From Meiothermus sp. (lineage in GTDB: Bacteria > Deinococcota > Deinococci > Deinococcales > Thermaceae), in assembly GCF_026004115.1 (NCBI RefSeq), contig NZ_BPIM01000001.1, positions 62,001 through 126,000 of the forward strand: DNA of 64,000 nt. The letters run 5' to 3'. The notes under the pieces were generated by a model. That model made no database searches. It was not told where the DNA came from and worked only from the letters and a program-made list of their open reading frames with translations. Below are positions 43,868 through 53,188 of the stretch, piece by piece (the stretch's first letter is position 1; the number at the start of each line of letters is the position of its first letter). The position numbers and the translations under genes are program-made.

Positions 43868-45606
43868 GGCACTACCACGACTGGGAACCTTTCTGTGTAG
43901 ACCCCCTTAGACCAGAGCTGGGACAGGAAATCACCCTGCGGCTAAGAACACCGGCCAAAGAGGGTTTTTTGATCCTCGAGCGTTACGGCGAGGTGGAGCG
44001 CCGGCCCATGAAGGCCATAAGGGGTGGGCTAGAAATCCGGCTTCCCCTCTACAGCTCGCCCCTGCGCTACTGCTTCTTCCTGACCCAAGAAAAAACGTAC
44101 CTGGCCGCGGATGGGCTGCGCGGGGCCCTGCCGCGCTACGACAAGTTTTTTCACCTGCTGGCCCAACCCACCGTACCGGACTGGGCGGTGGGAGCGGTGT
44201 TCTATCAGATATTTCCCGACCGCTTCCGCAACGGCAACCCCCACAACGACCCGCAAACCGGCGAGTGGCTCTACCAGGGGCAGCCCATCGTGAAGAAAGA
44301 CTGGTACGAACCGGTAGGCTACAGGCCGGGCGAGGGGCCTGTGCAGCACTACGGCGGCGACCTCGAGGGCATCCTGGAAAAGCTGGACTACCTGCAAGAC
44401 CTGGGCGTCGAGGCCCTATACCTTAATCCCATCCTGCCCTCGGGTTCCAACCACCGCTACGATGCCCACGATTACCTGAATGTGGACCCCCACCTAGGCG
44501 GCAACGAAGCCTTTGACCGGCTGGTGGAGGCTCTGCACCGCCGGGGCATGAAGCTGGTACTGGACGGAGTGTTCAACCATATTGGCAACACCCACCCCGA
44601 CTTCCAGAAAGCCCTGCACGACCCCACCGCCCCCGAGGCCGGACAGTTCACCTTTTACGCCGACGGCTCCTATGCGGCCTTCTTTGGGGTCAAGACCCTG
44701 CCCAAGCTGGACTACGCCAACCCCCTCACGGTCGAGCGCTGGCTGGACGGCTACCACGCCCCGGTGCGGCACTGGATTCGCAAGGGGGCCGACGGCTGGC
44801 GGCTGGATGTGGCCCACCAGATGGGCGAGGGGGGCACCGACCGCCGCAACGCTGAACTCCTGCGGCTCATCAAGCACAACAGCGTGGAGGAAAACCCCGA
44901 GGCCTTGGTGTTTGGCGAGCTATTCTTCGACACCCTGCCCACCCTGCGGGCCCACACCCTGGATGGCTCCATGCACTACGCAGGTTTTGCCAACCCCCTG
45001 ATGGAGTGGCTGTCGGGGAAAAATGTGTACGGCTGGGAGGTTTCGGTTTCCACGCAGGAACTCTGGGAAACCCTGTGGGATCACTATGCGGCCCTGCCGC
45101 TCCAGCTCCGCCAGAGCATGTACACCCTGATCAGCAGCCACGATATCCCCCGCGCACTCTGGCGGCTCAAGGGGGATGTGGAGCGGTTCAAGCTGGCTTT
45201 GGGCATCTTGCTGACCTTTCCGGGTGCGCCGGGCCTTTACTACGGTGACGAAATTGGCCTCGACCAGGCCAACCCCTACACAGACTGGAACGGCGACCCC
45301 ATGTGCCGGGGAACGTTTCCCTGGGACGAGCGCAGGTGGAACCAAGAAGTGCTGACCTGGACAAAAAAACTTATCTGGCTCAAGAAAAATACTCCGGCCC
45401 TGCGCCGAGGCGGCTTGCAACCCCTGCAGGTTTCGGAAAAGCTACTGGGCTACAAGCGCCTCTACGAAGGCGAGGAGGTATGGGTGTACGCGGCTTTGGA
45501 GCCCACCGAAGTGCCACTTCCCCAGGCCGAGAATCTATTGACCGGTCAAAGGGTAGGGGGCTCTGTTCAGCTTTTGGGTTTGGGGATTTTTCGCTTGCTG
45601 CGGTAG
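43864..45606 (+). CDS. GH13 maltodextrin hydrolase (neopullulanase/cyclomaltodextrinase-like)
   Basis: A 580-residue alpha-amylase family enzyme. An N-terminal beta domain (1-115) is followed by the barrel with VFYQIFPDRF, DGVFNHIG (region I), GWRLDVAHQM with the nucleophile Asp, VFGELFF with the acid/base Glu, and SSHDIPRAL with the transition-state Asp. YYGDEIGLDQANPYTD follows. The N-domain and the lack of a signal peptide fit the cytoplasmic neopullulanase/cyclomaltodextrinase group, which cleaves imported maltodextrins. The ATG overlaps the malG stop. Confidence 0.9.
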   Translation: MRHYHDWEPFCVDPLRPELGQEITLRLRTPAKEGFLILERYGEVERRPMKAIRGGLEIRLPLYSSPLRYCFFLTQEKTYLAADGLRGALPRYDKFFHLLAQPTVPDWAVGAVFYQIFPDRFRNGNPHNDPQTGEWLYQGQPIVKKDWYEPVGYRPGEGPVQHYGGDLEGILEKLDYLQDLGVEALYLNPILPSGSNHRYDAHDYLNVDPHLGGNEAFDRLVEALHRRGMKLVLDGVFNHIGNTHPDFQKALHDPTAPEAGQFTFYADGSYAAFFGVKTLPKLDYANPLTVERWLDGYHAPVRHWIRKGADGWRLDVAHQMGEGGTDRRNAELLRLIKHNSVEENPEALVFGELFFDTLPTLRAHTLDGSMHYAGFANPLMEWLSGKNVYGWEVSVSTQELWETLWDHYAALPLQLRQSMYTLISSHDIPRALWRLKGDVERFKLALGILLTFPGAPGLYYGDEIGLDQANPYTDWNGDPMCRGTFPWDERRWNQEVLTWTKKLIWLKKNTPALRRGGLQPLQVSEKLLGYKRLYEGEEVWVYAALEPTEVPLPQAENLLTGQRVGGSVQLLGLGIFRLLR

Positions 45607-45664
45607 GTAACCCAGGTCGCATCCTGCAAGGGCCGCTGAGCTATACTGGCCCTTTGGGTTGGGT

Positions 45665-47917
45665 ATGCGAGGGATATCCGAATCGCTGGATTTTGATCGT
45701 GTCCGTGAGGCGCTGGCCGAGCGGGCCTCTACCTTTATGGGCCGGGAGGCGCTCCTGAGCCTACAACCCCGGGCCACCCTCGAGGAGGCCCAGGCCCAGC
45801 AGGCCACCGTGGCCGAGGCCCTGGCCTACCCCTATCGGCTGGGGGGCATCTCCGATCTACGACCCGCCCTGGCAGCCGCCAGGGAAGGACTGCGGCTGGA
45901 AGGGTTGCAGCTGCGCGAAGTGGCCGCCAGCCTGGAAGCAGCGGTGGCCCTCAAGCACGAGCTTTTGGAGATTGGCGAGCATTTGAAGGCCCTGGCAGCC
46001 CGCATCGGGGAGCACACCTACTTCCTGCGGCGCATCCGGGAGTGCCTGGACGAAGCGGGCCATGTGCGCGACGAGGCCACCCCCCGGCTGCGGGAAATCC
46101 GTCGGCGGCTGAACCCTTTGCGCGAGCAGATTCAGGACAGGCTGCACCAGTTGATGGATCGGCAGCCAGAGGCCATCCAGGAGCGCTTCATCACCTTGCG
46201 GCGCGAGCGCTATGTGATTCCGGTCAAGGCCAGCTTCCAGCACAAAATTCCGGGCATCATCCTGGATCAGTCCGACTCGGGGCTCACCATGTACATGGAG
46301 CCGTCCTCGGTGGTGCCCCTCAACAACCAACTCGCCAGCCTGCGGCTCGAGGAAGAAGCCGAGGTCAACCGGGTGCTCTTCGAGCTATCGGCCATTCTGG
46401 GGGGCGACCTCGAGTTCGATGAAACCCTCCATGCCCTCACCGAACTCGACATCGCCCGCGCTGCTGCGAGCCTGGCCGAGGACTGGAACCTGGCACGACC
46501 CCAGCTGAACCAGGAGGGGCATTACCTTCTCAAGTCCGCCCGCCATCCGCTTATCAAAAATCCCGTCAGCAACGATCTGGCTCTCTCAGCAGAAAGGCGA
46601 ATCTTACTGGTCACCGGCCCCAACATGGGGGGCAAGACCGCCCTCTTGAAAACCCTGGGCCTGGCCGTGCTGATGGCCCAGTGTGGGCTGTTTGTGGCCG
46701 CCGAAGCCGCCGAACTGGCCTTCCCGGACAGACTGTTTGTGGACATCGGCGACCAGCAGTCGCTCCAGGAAAGCCTCTCCACCTTCGCGGCCCACGTGCT
46801 CAAACTCAAAGAGGTACTGCAAGCAGCCACCCCCCACAGCCTGGTGCTGATCGACGAGCTCGGCTCGGGCACCGACCCCGAGGAGGGTGCAGCGCTCGCG
46901 CAAGCCTTTGTGGAGGGGTTACTGAAAAAGGGGGTGCGCGGGCTGATTACCACCCACCTTTCCCCCCTGAAGGCTTTTGCCCAGGACACTCCGGGTGTGC
47001 AAAACGCCTCCATGCGCTTTGATCTGGAGCACCTGAGACCCACCTACGAACTGGTAGTAGGGGCGCCGGGGCGCAGCTATGCCCTCTCGATTGCCCGGCG
47101 GCTGGGCTTTCCACAGGCCCAGCTCGAGCGGGCCGAGGCCCTGTTGGGACCCGAAGGGGGTCGACTGGAGCGCTTGCTGGCTGCGCTCGAGGTCGAACGT
47201 GAACGTTTGAGGGAAGCGCGGCAGGTAGCCGAGCACCAGCAGCAAAGGGTCAAGGGCTTGGAGCAGGAGCTGACCCGGCAGCTCGCCGAACTAACGCAAA
47301 ACAAGGAACGCTTGCTCGAGGAAGCCCGCACCCAGGCCGAACAGGTGGTAAGGGAAGCGCAAGAACGCATCCGCCAGACCCGTGAGCGCAGCAAAACCCA
47401 GGGCCAGGGGCAGGTTATGCAGGAGCTTATTCAGCTTCGGAGCCGCTACCAACGCCCAGAAAAAACCGCAACACCCAGGCCGGGCTTACAACCAGGGTCT
47501 GTGGTGGAGGTGCCCGAGTATGGGGGCCAGGGAACCATTGTGGAGCTCCGGGGTCAGGAAGCCGTGCTGCAAATGGGTGCGGTGCGGCTTACCGTGCCCA
47601 TCGCGCGATTGCAACCCAGGGAGGAACCCAAATCCCGCAAATCGGAGGGCCGTGTCCAGCACAAAGCCAAAATTGCCAGCGAACTTAACCTGCGGGGGCT
47701 GACGGTGGAGGAAGCCTTGCTGGCCGTGGACGATTATCTGGCCGAAGCCAAGGCCACCGCCACTACCCCTGTGCGCCTCTTGCATGGCAAGGGCACAGGT
47801 GCCTTGCGCAACGCCTTGCGCGATTCGCTCAAACGTGACCGCCGGGTAGAAACTTTCCACGATGCTGTCCCGTACGAGGGTGGGCATGGGGTCACGGTGG
47901 TCCATTTGCGGGTTTAG
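45665..47917 (+). CDS. mutS2: MutS2 (endonuclease/ribosome-rescue ATPase)
   Basis: A 750-residue MutS2: core helices (1-300, SLDFDRVREALAERAST), ATPase (about 310-500) with LVTGPNMGGKTALLKTLG and LVLIDELGSGTDPEEGAALA, coiled coil (about 500-600), and a C-terminal Smr nuclease domain (about 675-750) with LNLRGLTVEEAL and LLHGKGTGALRNALR. It lacks the mismatch-recognition domain of MutS. The family suppresses recombination or splits stalled ribosomes. TATACT is at 45642. The ATG is at 45665, with in-frame TTG 45659 as an alternative. Confidence 0.94.
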   Translation: MRGISESLDFDRVREALAERASTFMGREALLSLQPRATLEEAQAQQATVAEALAYPYRLGGISDLRPALAAAREGLRLEGLQLREVAASLEAAVALKHELLEIGEHLKALAARIGEHTYFLRRIRECLDEAGHVRDEATPRLREIRRRLNPLREQIQDRLHQLMDRQPEAIQERFITLRRERYVIPVKASFQHKIPGIILDQSDSGLTMYMEPSSVVPLNNQLASLRLEEEAEVNRVLFELSAILGGDLEFDETLHALTELDIARAAASLAEDWNLARPQLNQEGHYLLKSARHPLIKNPVSNDLALSAERRILLVTGPNMGGKTALLKTLGLAVLMAQCGLFVAAEAAELAFPDRLFVDIGDQQSLQESLSTFAAHVLKLKEVLQAATPHSLVLIDELGSGTDPEEGAALAQAFVEGLLKKGVRGLITTHLSPLKAFAQDTPGVQNASMRFDLEHLRPTYELVVGAPGRSYALSIARRLGFPQAQLERAEALLGPEGGRLERLLAALEVERERLREARQVAEHQQQRVKGLEQELTRQLAELTQNKERLLEEARTQAEQVVREAQERIRQTRERSKTQGQGQVMQELIQLRSRYQRPEKTATPRPGLQPGSVVEVPEYGGQGTIVELRGQEAVLQMGAVRLTVPIARLQPREEPKSRKSEGRVQHKAKIASELNLRGLTVEEALLAVDDYLAEAKATATTPVRLLHGKGTGALRNALRDSLKRDRRVETFHDAVPYEGGHGVTVVHLRV

Positions 47918-48020
47918 GGATGGTGGATTACCCGGTCTGGTCTCATCCAAGTCGTAAAAGTGAGTTAATCCTTAGTGGATTAGCCATGATTCTCATGAGA
48001 ACTCCAGCTACCCTGCTGTC

Positions 48021-48704
48021 ATGGAAGGCATGGATCAACCCTTAATCCTGATTGTCGAAGACGAGAAGGACATCGCCCGCTTTATCGAGCTCGAGCTCCA
48101 GGCCGAAGGCTACCGCACCGAGGTGGCTTATGACGGCATCACCGGGCTTTCACGTTTCCGCGAGACCAACCCCAACCTGGTGGTGATGGATCTGATGCTA
48201 CCGGTGATGGACGGCCTCGAGGTGGCTCGGCGAATACGCAAAACCTCCAATGTGCCCATTGTGATTCTGACCGCCAAAGACCGGGTAGAGGACAAGGTCG
48301 AGGGGCTGGACGCCGGGGCCGACGACTACCTGGTCAAACCCTTTAGCATCGAAGAACTCCTGGCCCGCATCCGCGCCCACCTGCGCCGGGTGACCCCGGC
48401 CATCACCGGCGAGATTCGGGTCTCCGACCTGATTATTAACCTGGAGGGCCGTGAGGTCTATCGGGCCGGACGCCGCATCGAGTTCTCCAACAAGGAGTTT
48501 GAGTTGCTGGAGCTGCTGGCCAAGAGCCCCGGCAAGGTTTTTAGCCGCTTCGAGATTGAAGAAAAGGTCTGGCCGGGCTACCAGGGCGGCTCCAACGTGG
48601 TGGATGTCTACATCGGGTACCTGCGCAAGAAGCTCGAGGGCACCGGCGAACGCCGCCTGATTCACACCGTGCGCGGGGTGGGGTACGTGCTACGTGAGGA
48701 TTGA
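48021..48704 (+). CDS. OmpR-family response regulator
   Basis: The 227 residues have a receiver domain (about 7-120: LIVEDEKD acid pair, VVMDLMLP phosphorylation Asp, ILTAKD Thr, YLVKPFS Lys) and a winged-helix DNA-binding domain (about 130-225: [39 protein letters not shown]). No kinase gene is adjacent; an orphan kinase lies at 55273-56694. TACCCT is 6 nt before the ATG at 48021, so it is probably leaderless; the ATG three codons on is less well placed. Confidence 0.93.
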   Translation: MEGMDQPLILIVEDEKDIARFIELELQAEGYRTEVAYDGITGLSRFRETNPNLVVMDLMLPVMDGLEVARRIRKTSNVPIVILTAKDRVEDKVEGLDAGADDYLVKPFSIEELLARIRAHLRRVTPAITGEIRVSDLIINLEGREVYRAGRRIEFSNKEFELLELLAKSPGKVFSRFEIEEKVWPGYQGGSNVVDVYIGYLRKKLEGTGERRLIHTVRGVGYVLRED

Positions 48705-48786
48705 GAAACGCCTCGTACCCGATTCGTTGGGCTTACAGGCAACCGCTGCAAGCCCAGGTTGGATGCCAGCGAGCATCCGATGCGTC

Positions 48787-49161
48787 TCAATCCTGTAAAA
48801 GCGGCACCGCCTGGGGCCGCCCGTCTGGCCCTACCGCTACCATTACAAAACCCGCCCGGCAGGCCAAAACCCGCTCGAAGTTTTCCATCGGCTCGACCCA
48901 CATCTCTACTTCTACCCGCATCGAACTCTTCCCCACCTCCTTTACCCAAGCCACCAGTTCCACAATTGAGCCCTGGGGCACCGGGTGGTGGAAGTCCATG
49001 GCATCGGCGTGCACCGTAACCACTTTAGTCCGGGCGTGTCGGGTAGCGGCCACGAAGGCGGCTTCGTCCATCCAGGCCATGGCCGTACCCCCGAACAGGC
49101 TGCCGTAGTGATTGCAATCGCCAGGACGCACCAGGTGCACGGTGCGGGTTTCGCGGCTCAC
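48787..49161 (-). CDS. Acyl-CoA thioesterase, hotdog fold (YciA/BFIT type)
   Basis: The 124 residues form a single hotdog domain: HLVRPGDCNHYGSLFGGTAM (typical N-x-x-G-x-x-FGG motif), MDEAAFVAATRHA with the conserved Asp, and VELVAWVKEVGKSSMRVEVE. It should hydrolyse acyl-CoA esters. The GTG start overlaps the stop of nrdF by 4 bp behind a GGAGG site, so it is translated from the RNR mRNA; a link between the two functions is not known. Confidence 0.85.
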   Translation of the reverse strand: MSRETRTVHLVRPGDCNHYGSLFGGTAMAWMDEAAFVAATRHARTKVVTVHADAMDFHHPVPQGSIVELVAWVKEVGKSSMRVEVEMWVEPMENFERVLACRAGFVMVAVGPDGRPQAVPLLQD

Positions 49162-50441
49162 GCCCTCCTCCTGGCCCTGGCCCGCTCCTCGCGGTAGAGG
49201 ATATAGGCTCTGGCCACCTCGGGGCTGATCTCCATCAGGCCCCGTTCTACCCGATCCTGGATCTCCTCCACCGTGAGGCTTCTTGCGCTGGCCTCAAGCT
49301 TGACCGGCTCCACGATACGCCGGGCCACCCACTCAAAGTCGAGCGCTACCCCGGTGGCGGCGGCGGCCTTCTGCACCGCCCGCACAATGCGCATCTCGTC
49401 GAAGGGAACCTGCCGCCCGTCCCGCTTGACCACCAGCTGCAAGTCCGGAGCCAGCTCGGGAAAGTAAAAATCCAGGTCGGACAGAGGCTCGACGCGGGTG
49501 GCCTTGATGTAGCCGTTACCCTTGGTGGAGAAGAAGTCGTGGTTCTTGGTTTCGGTGCGCAGCCCGGCCAGCACCACCGGGTTCACATCCTGGGCCTCCA
49601 CCCCGAAGTGGGGCCTCAGCCCCAGGTTCATCAGGGCCTTATCGGCGTTGTAGCGCGAGAAGCGCAGCACCGCTTCCTCCAGCCCGATCCGGTGGTAGAG
49701 GGCCTGGGTGTAGCGGGTTTCCAGGGCGTCCAGTGTTTCCAGCAACTCCACCACCCCCGCTTCGGCCCGCGCCCGCACTTTGTCGCTCAGGCGGTTCAGC
49801 GCCTCCTGGGCCAGCAAGCCCACATAAACACCGTGGATGGCCTCATCCCGGATAATCAGGCTGATGATCTCGCCTGAACTTGTAAGCCGACCCTGCCCGG
49901 CCAGGTACAGGGGGTAGAAGAAACCCGAATAGAAGAGGTAGGACTCCAGCATCACGCTGGAGGCCATGGCCCGGTACAGGCTTTCCTCGTCGGCGATCCG
50001 GGTGTAGGCCCCGTGAATGACGGCCAGCTTGTGCTGTAGCTCGGGCTGCCCTCGCACCCAGTCGAAAAGGGCCTCGATGCGCGCCGAGGTGCACAGGGTG
50101 GAGAAAATGGAGCTATAGCTCTTGGCATGCATGTGCTCCATCGCCCCCATGAACGACAGCACCGCCTTAGCCTGGAACCCCGGTACCCATTCAGATATGC
50201 GCGGCATCCCCACACTACCCTGCACGGTATCCAGCAGGGTCAGCCCGGCCAGCACCTCCTCATAGGTGCGCTGCTCGTCGGGGGTAAGGGTCATCCAGGC
50301 CAGCTTGTCGTCCGAGAGGGGGATTTCCTCATCCACCCAGAACTGCCGTACGTTCTGGTTCCAGAACATCTGGGTGTAGCCATCCTCGGGTCGGTTCCAG
50401 TTCACTGCGGAGAATCCGCTATCAATGGTTGTGGTTTCCAT
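49158..50441 (-). CDS. nrdF: Class Ib ribonucleotide reductase beta subunit with C-terminal ATP-cone-like domain
   Basis: NrdF makes the tyrosyl radical that starts reduction of ribonucleotides. The di-metal ligands are in place (D71, E102, H105, E166, E200, H203), and Y109 is the radical Tyr. The usual C-terminal tail that docks to NrdE is recognisable (NHDFFSTKGNGYIKATRVEP, then DLDFYF, ending near 327), where other NrdF proteins stop. Here about 95 residues follow. They match an ATP-cone: LQLVVKRDGRQVPFDEMRIV at 334-353, the central helices, and SLTVEEIQDRVERGLME with VARAYILYREERA near the end. ATP-cones switch RNR activity by ATP/dATP and normally sit on the large subunit. An AAGGAG site precedes the ATG. 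Confidence 0.92.
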   Translation of the reverse strand: METTTIDSGFSAVNWNRPEDGYTQMFWNQNVRQFWVDEEIPLSDDKLAWMTLTPDEQRTYEEVLAGLTLLDTVQGSVGMPRISEWVPGFQAKAVLSFMGAMEHMHAKSYSSIFSTLCTSARIEALFDWVRGQPELQHKLAVIHGAYTRIADEESLYRAMASSVMLESYLFYSGFFYPLYLAGQGRLTSSGEIISLIIRDEAIHGVYVGLLAQEALNRLSDKVRARAEAGVVELLETLDALETRYTQALYHRIGLEEAVLRFSRYNADKALMNLGLRPHFGVEAQDVNPVVLAGLRTETKNHDFFSTKGNGYIKATRVEPLSDLDFYFPELAPDLQLVVKRDGRQVPFDEMRIVRAVQKAAAATGVALDFEWVARRIVEPVKLEASARSLTVEEIQDRVERGLMEISPEVARAYILYREERARARRRA

Positions 50442-50453
50442 CGGATGGCTCCT

Positions 50454-52532
50454 TCAAACCGCACAGCTCACGCACTCTTCTACCGAGAGGTTCTTGGTGC
50501 GGGTGTAGTAGAGGCTCTTGAGGCCTTTCTTGCTGGCGTACACGTAAAGCCGGGCCAGCTCGCGGGTGCTGGTCTCGCTGGTCACGTAGAGCACCGTGCT
50601 GATGCCCTGATCCACGTGGGGCTGGATCTCGGCCACCAGGTCGATCACCCGGTACATGTCCATGTGGTAGGCCGATTTGTAGTACCAGTAGGTCTCCTCG
50701 GAAAGGAACGGCGCCGGGTAGTAGGTGGTGGCGTTGCCGTAGGTGCGGGTCTCCACCACTTCCACGATGGGCTGGATGGAGGGGGTGGCGTTCTGGATGT
50801 AGCTGATGCTTTGGGTGGGGGCAATGGCCAGACGATAGGCGTGGTAGAGGCCGTGCTGCTGCACCAGCGCCTTTAGTCTGGCCCAGTCTTCCGGGGTGGG
50901 CAGGGGGATATGGGCAAAGAGCTTTTGCACGGCCTCGATCCTGGGGCGAAAGTCTTCGGCCAGGTAGCGCTCGAAGTAGGCCCCGCTGGCATAGTCTGAG
51001 CGCTCGAAGCCCTCGAAGCGCACCCCCCGTTCGCGGGCGATCTGCATGGAGCGCTCCAGGGAGTAGAAATTCACCGCAGCGAAGAAGCTGCGGGCAAAGT
51101 CACGGGCCTCCTCGGACTCGTAGCGCAGCCGGTTTTTGGCCAGAAAGCCGTGCAGGTTCATGGCCCCCAGGCCGACGGCATGGAAGGCCTGGTTGGCTTT
51201 GCGCACCCCGGGGGCATTCTGGATGTCCGTAAGGTCGCTGACGGCGGTGAGCATGTCCATGGCGGTGTGTACGCTCTCGGCCAGCCGCCCCGACGCCATC
51301 ACGTTGACGATGTTCAGGGAGCCCAGGTTGCAGCTAATGTCGTAGCCGATCTGGTCGTCCTGGCCGTAGTCGCCGATGACCGAGGTGGTCTGAAGCTGGA
51401 AGATCTCGGTGCAGAGGTTGGACATCTTGATCTGCCCCAGGCCCTTCAGGGGGTGGGCCCGGTTGGCGTTGCTCTTGTAGATAATGTAGGGGTAGCCCGA
51501 CTCGAACTGGGTCTGGGCGATGCGGGTGAGCATGGCCCGGGCCGAGAGGGGACGTTTTCTCACCGCCGGGTGGGCCAGCAGTTCTTCATAGCGCCGGTCT
51601 AGATCCATATCGTCCAGATGCTCGCCAAAAGCCTGATAAACCGAGTAAGGGGCAAACACGTAGAAGTCCTCACCCCGCTCGGCCAGCTCGAAGAACTTCC
51701 GCGGCACGATCAAGCCCAGGGATAGGGTCTGAATGCGGCTTTTCTCGTCGGCGTTGATCTTTTTGGTATCCAGAAAATCTTCCACGTCCCAGTGGAAAAT
51801 GTTCAGGTAAACCGCCCCGGCCCCCTTGCGCTGGCCCATCTGGTCGGCATAGTTGAAGGCATCCTCCAGCAGCTTCATCACCGGCACCACGCCCTTGGCC
51901 GCGTGCGCTACCCCCTTGATGGGTTCGCCTCGAGCGCGGAGTTTGGAGAGGTTCAAAGCCACCCCACCCCCGATTTTGGAGAGCTGCATGGCGGCGTTAA
52001 GGTGGAAACCTATGGCGTTCAGGCTGTCGTCGAGCTCCAGCAAAAAGCAGCTCACCAGCTCCCCCCGTCTCGCCCGCCCGGCGTTCAGGAAGGTGGGGGT
52101 AGCGGGCTGGTAGCGCTGCTCCATCATGGCCCGCACGTAGCTGCGGGCTTGCTCCATACTCCCCTGGGCCAGGTACAAAGCCACCGCCACGACCCGATCT
52201 TCGTAGTTTTCCAGGTAGTGTTTTTTATCATCCGACTTCAGGGCGTAGTCCTTGTAGAACTTGGAGATGGCCATGAAGCTCTGGAAGCGGAAGCCGTAGC
52301 TGTAGGCCAGGTCGGAGAGCTCGAGCACATCGGCTTCGCTATAGCGGGCAAAAAAGTCTTCGTAATAGCCCTCGGCGATGAGGGTTCGCAGCCGCTCGAT
52401 GGGCCCCTGGAAGCGCCGCGTCTGCTGTTTGGCCTCGGCCTCGAAGGCCAGGGCAGCCTCGAGGTCCTTCTCAAGCTGAAAAAAACCGTTCTGCTTTTGC
52501 AGTACGGCGCTGTTGAGTTCAAGGTATCGCAT
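50454..52532 (-). CDS. nrdE: Class Ib ribonucleotide reductase alpha subunit
   Basis: The catalytic subunit, 693 residues from ATG 52532 (GAGG site 7 nt upstream). Typical features: TPTFLNAGRARRGELVSCFL (first redox Cys), IGGGVALNLSKLRARG, MSNLCTEIFQLQ and ISCNLGSLNIVN (active-site Cys pair region), and a C-terminal CVSCAV thiol tail re-reduced by a redoxin. The N-terminus starts directly with the helical domain of NrdE (YLELNSAVLQKQNGF), with no ATP-cone, as usual for class Ib. It lies between nrdI and nrdF, with gaps of 20 and 12 bp. Confidence 0.95.
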   Translation of the reverse strand: MRYLELNSAVLQKQNGFFQLEKDLEAALAFEAEAKQQTRRFQGPIERLRTLIAEGYYEDFFARYSEADVLELSDLAYSYGFRFQSFMAISKFYKDYALKSDDKKHYLENYEDRVVAVALYLAQGSMEQARSYVRAMMEQRYQPATPTFLNAGRARRGELVSCFLLELDDSLNAIGFHLNAAMQLSKIGGGVALNLSKLRARGEPIKGVAHAAKGVVPVMKLLEDAFNYADQMGQRKGAGAVYLNIFHWDVEDFLDTKKINADEKSRIQTLSLGLIVPRKFFELAERGEDFYVFAPYSVYQAFGEHLDDMDLDRRYEELLAHPAVRKRPLSARAMLTRIAQTQFESGYPYIIYKSNANRAHPLKGLGQIKMSNLCTEIFQLQTTSVIGDYGQDDQIGYDISCNLGSLNIVNVMASGRLAESVHTAMDMLTAVSDLTDIQNAPGVRKANQAFHAVGLGAMNLHGFLAKNRLRYESEEARDFARSFFAAVNFYSLERSMQIARERGVRFEGFERSDYASGAYFERYLAEDFRPRIEAVQKLFAHIPLPTPEDWARLKALVQQHGLYHAYRLAIAPTQSISYIQNATPSIQPIVEVVETRTYGNATTYYPAPFLSEETYWYYKSAYHMDMYRVIDLVAEIQPHVDQGISTVLYVTSETSTRELARLYVYASKKGLKSLYYTRTKNLSVEECVSCAV

Positions 52533-52552
52533 ATTAATCCTCACTTGCCTGT

Positions 52553-52930
52553 TCAGGCCAGACGGGGGGCCCGACGATCCATTTGCTGCAGTGCCTGCAA
52601 GAACCGCTCAGCGTCTTTGTCGCTCCCCGCCAGTTCAAACTTGAGCAAAAGGGGCAGTCCATAGCGTCCGGTGAGCACGTCCGCCGAGCGGGCAAAATTA
52701 GCGCCCCAGTTGCGGTTGCCGCTGGCCGCGACCCCCCGGATGTGGCCTCGGTTGTGCGTTACAAAGCGCTCGACCTCGGCGGGCACCTGGCCGAACCCGG
52801 TGGTGTAGGTCACCAGGACACAGGGCGCATCGATCCGTTCTTCGCCGGTCCAGATTCTGCAGCGCTGTACAGGCAGCCGTTCCACAAAGCGGGCCACATT
52901 GCCGGTTTTCGAAGCGTACGCCACAAGCAT
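52553..52930 (-). CDS. nrdI: NrdI, flavodoxin-like RNR maturation protein
   Basis: The 126 residues are typical of NrdI: VAYASKTGNVARFVERL (FMN phosphate loop), VLVTYTTGFGQVP, and ASGNRNWGANFARSADVL (flavin-binding loop). NrdI supplies oxidant to assemble the Mn2-tyrosyl cofactor of NrdF. Its presence confirms class Ib. ATG 52930 follows AAGGAGG. It is the first gene after the riboswitch. Confidence 0.93.
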   Translation of the reverse strand: MLVAYASKTGNVARFVERLPVQRCRIWTGEERIDAPCVLVTYTTGFGQVPAEVERFVTHNRGHIRGVAASGNRNWGANFARSADVLTGRYGLPLLLKFELAGSDKDAERFLQALQQMDRRAPRLA

Positions 52931-53049
52931 AGCCCCTCCTTCGGGCAAAAAAAATCCCTTGCCACTAGCGGATTCAACCCAACCAGGGCCTTTGATCTAC
53001 CCGATGCAGCCGGGGCTAAGTTTTGATGGAAAGCTTCACCTGATCCATC

Positions 53050-53165
53050 CTTTCCGTCCTTGGCGCGAGGACTGGGGAACCCTACCGGGCAGGCGATCGG
53101 GCTTTAACCGTTGCGCGACAGCGGCGGAATTGCACCGCACTTCCCCTGTTTCCGGTGGGGAAACC
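53050..53165 (-). promoter_or_regulatory. Cobalamin (B12) riboswitch before nrdI
   Basis: The minus strand reads CCACCGGAAACAGGGGAAG, then GTGCGGTGCAATTCCGCCGC, then TGTCGCGCAACGG and the B12-box-like AGCCCGATCGCCTGCC (53103-53088), the ordered core of cobalamin riboswitches. It is followed by an AGTCCTCGCGCCAAGGACG hairpin and a GATGGA/TCCATC pairing before the nrdI ribosome site. B12 would shut off this B12-independent RNR. That implies a B12-dependent class II enzyme elsewhere (inference). Confidence 0.88.
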
Positions 53166-53188
53166 ACATTTTGTGGTTTCTGGGCGAT

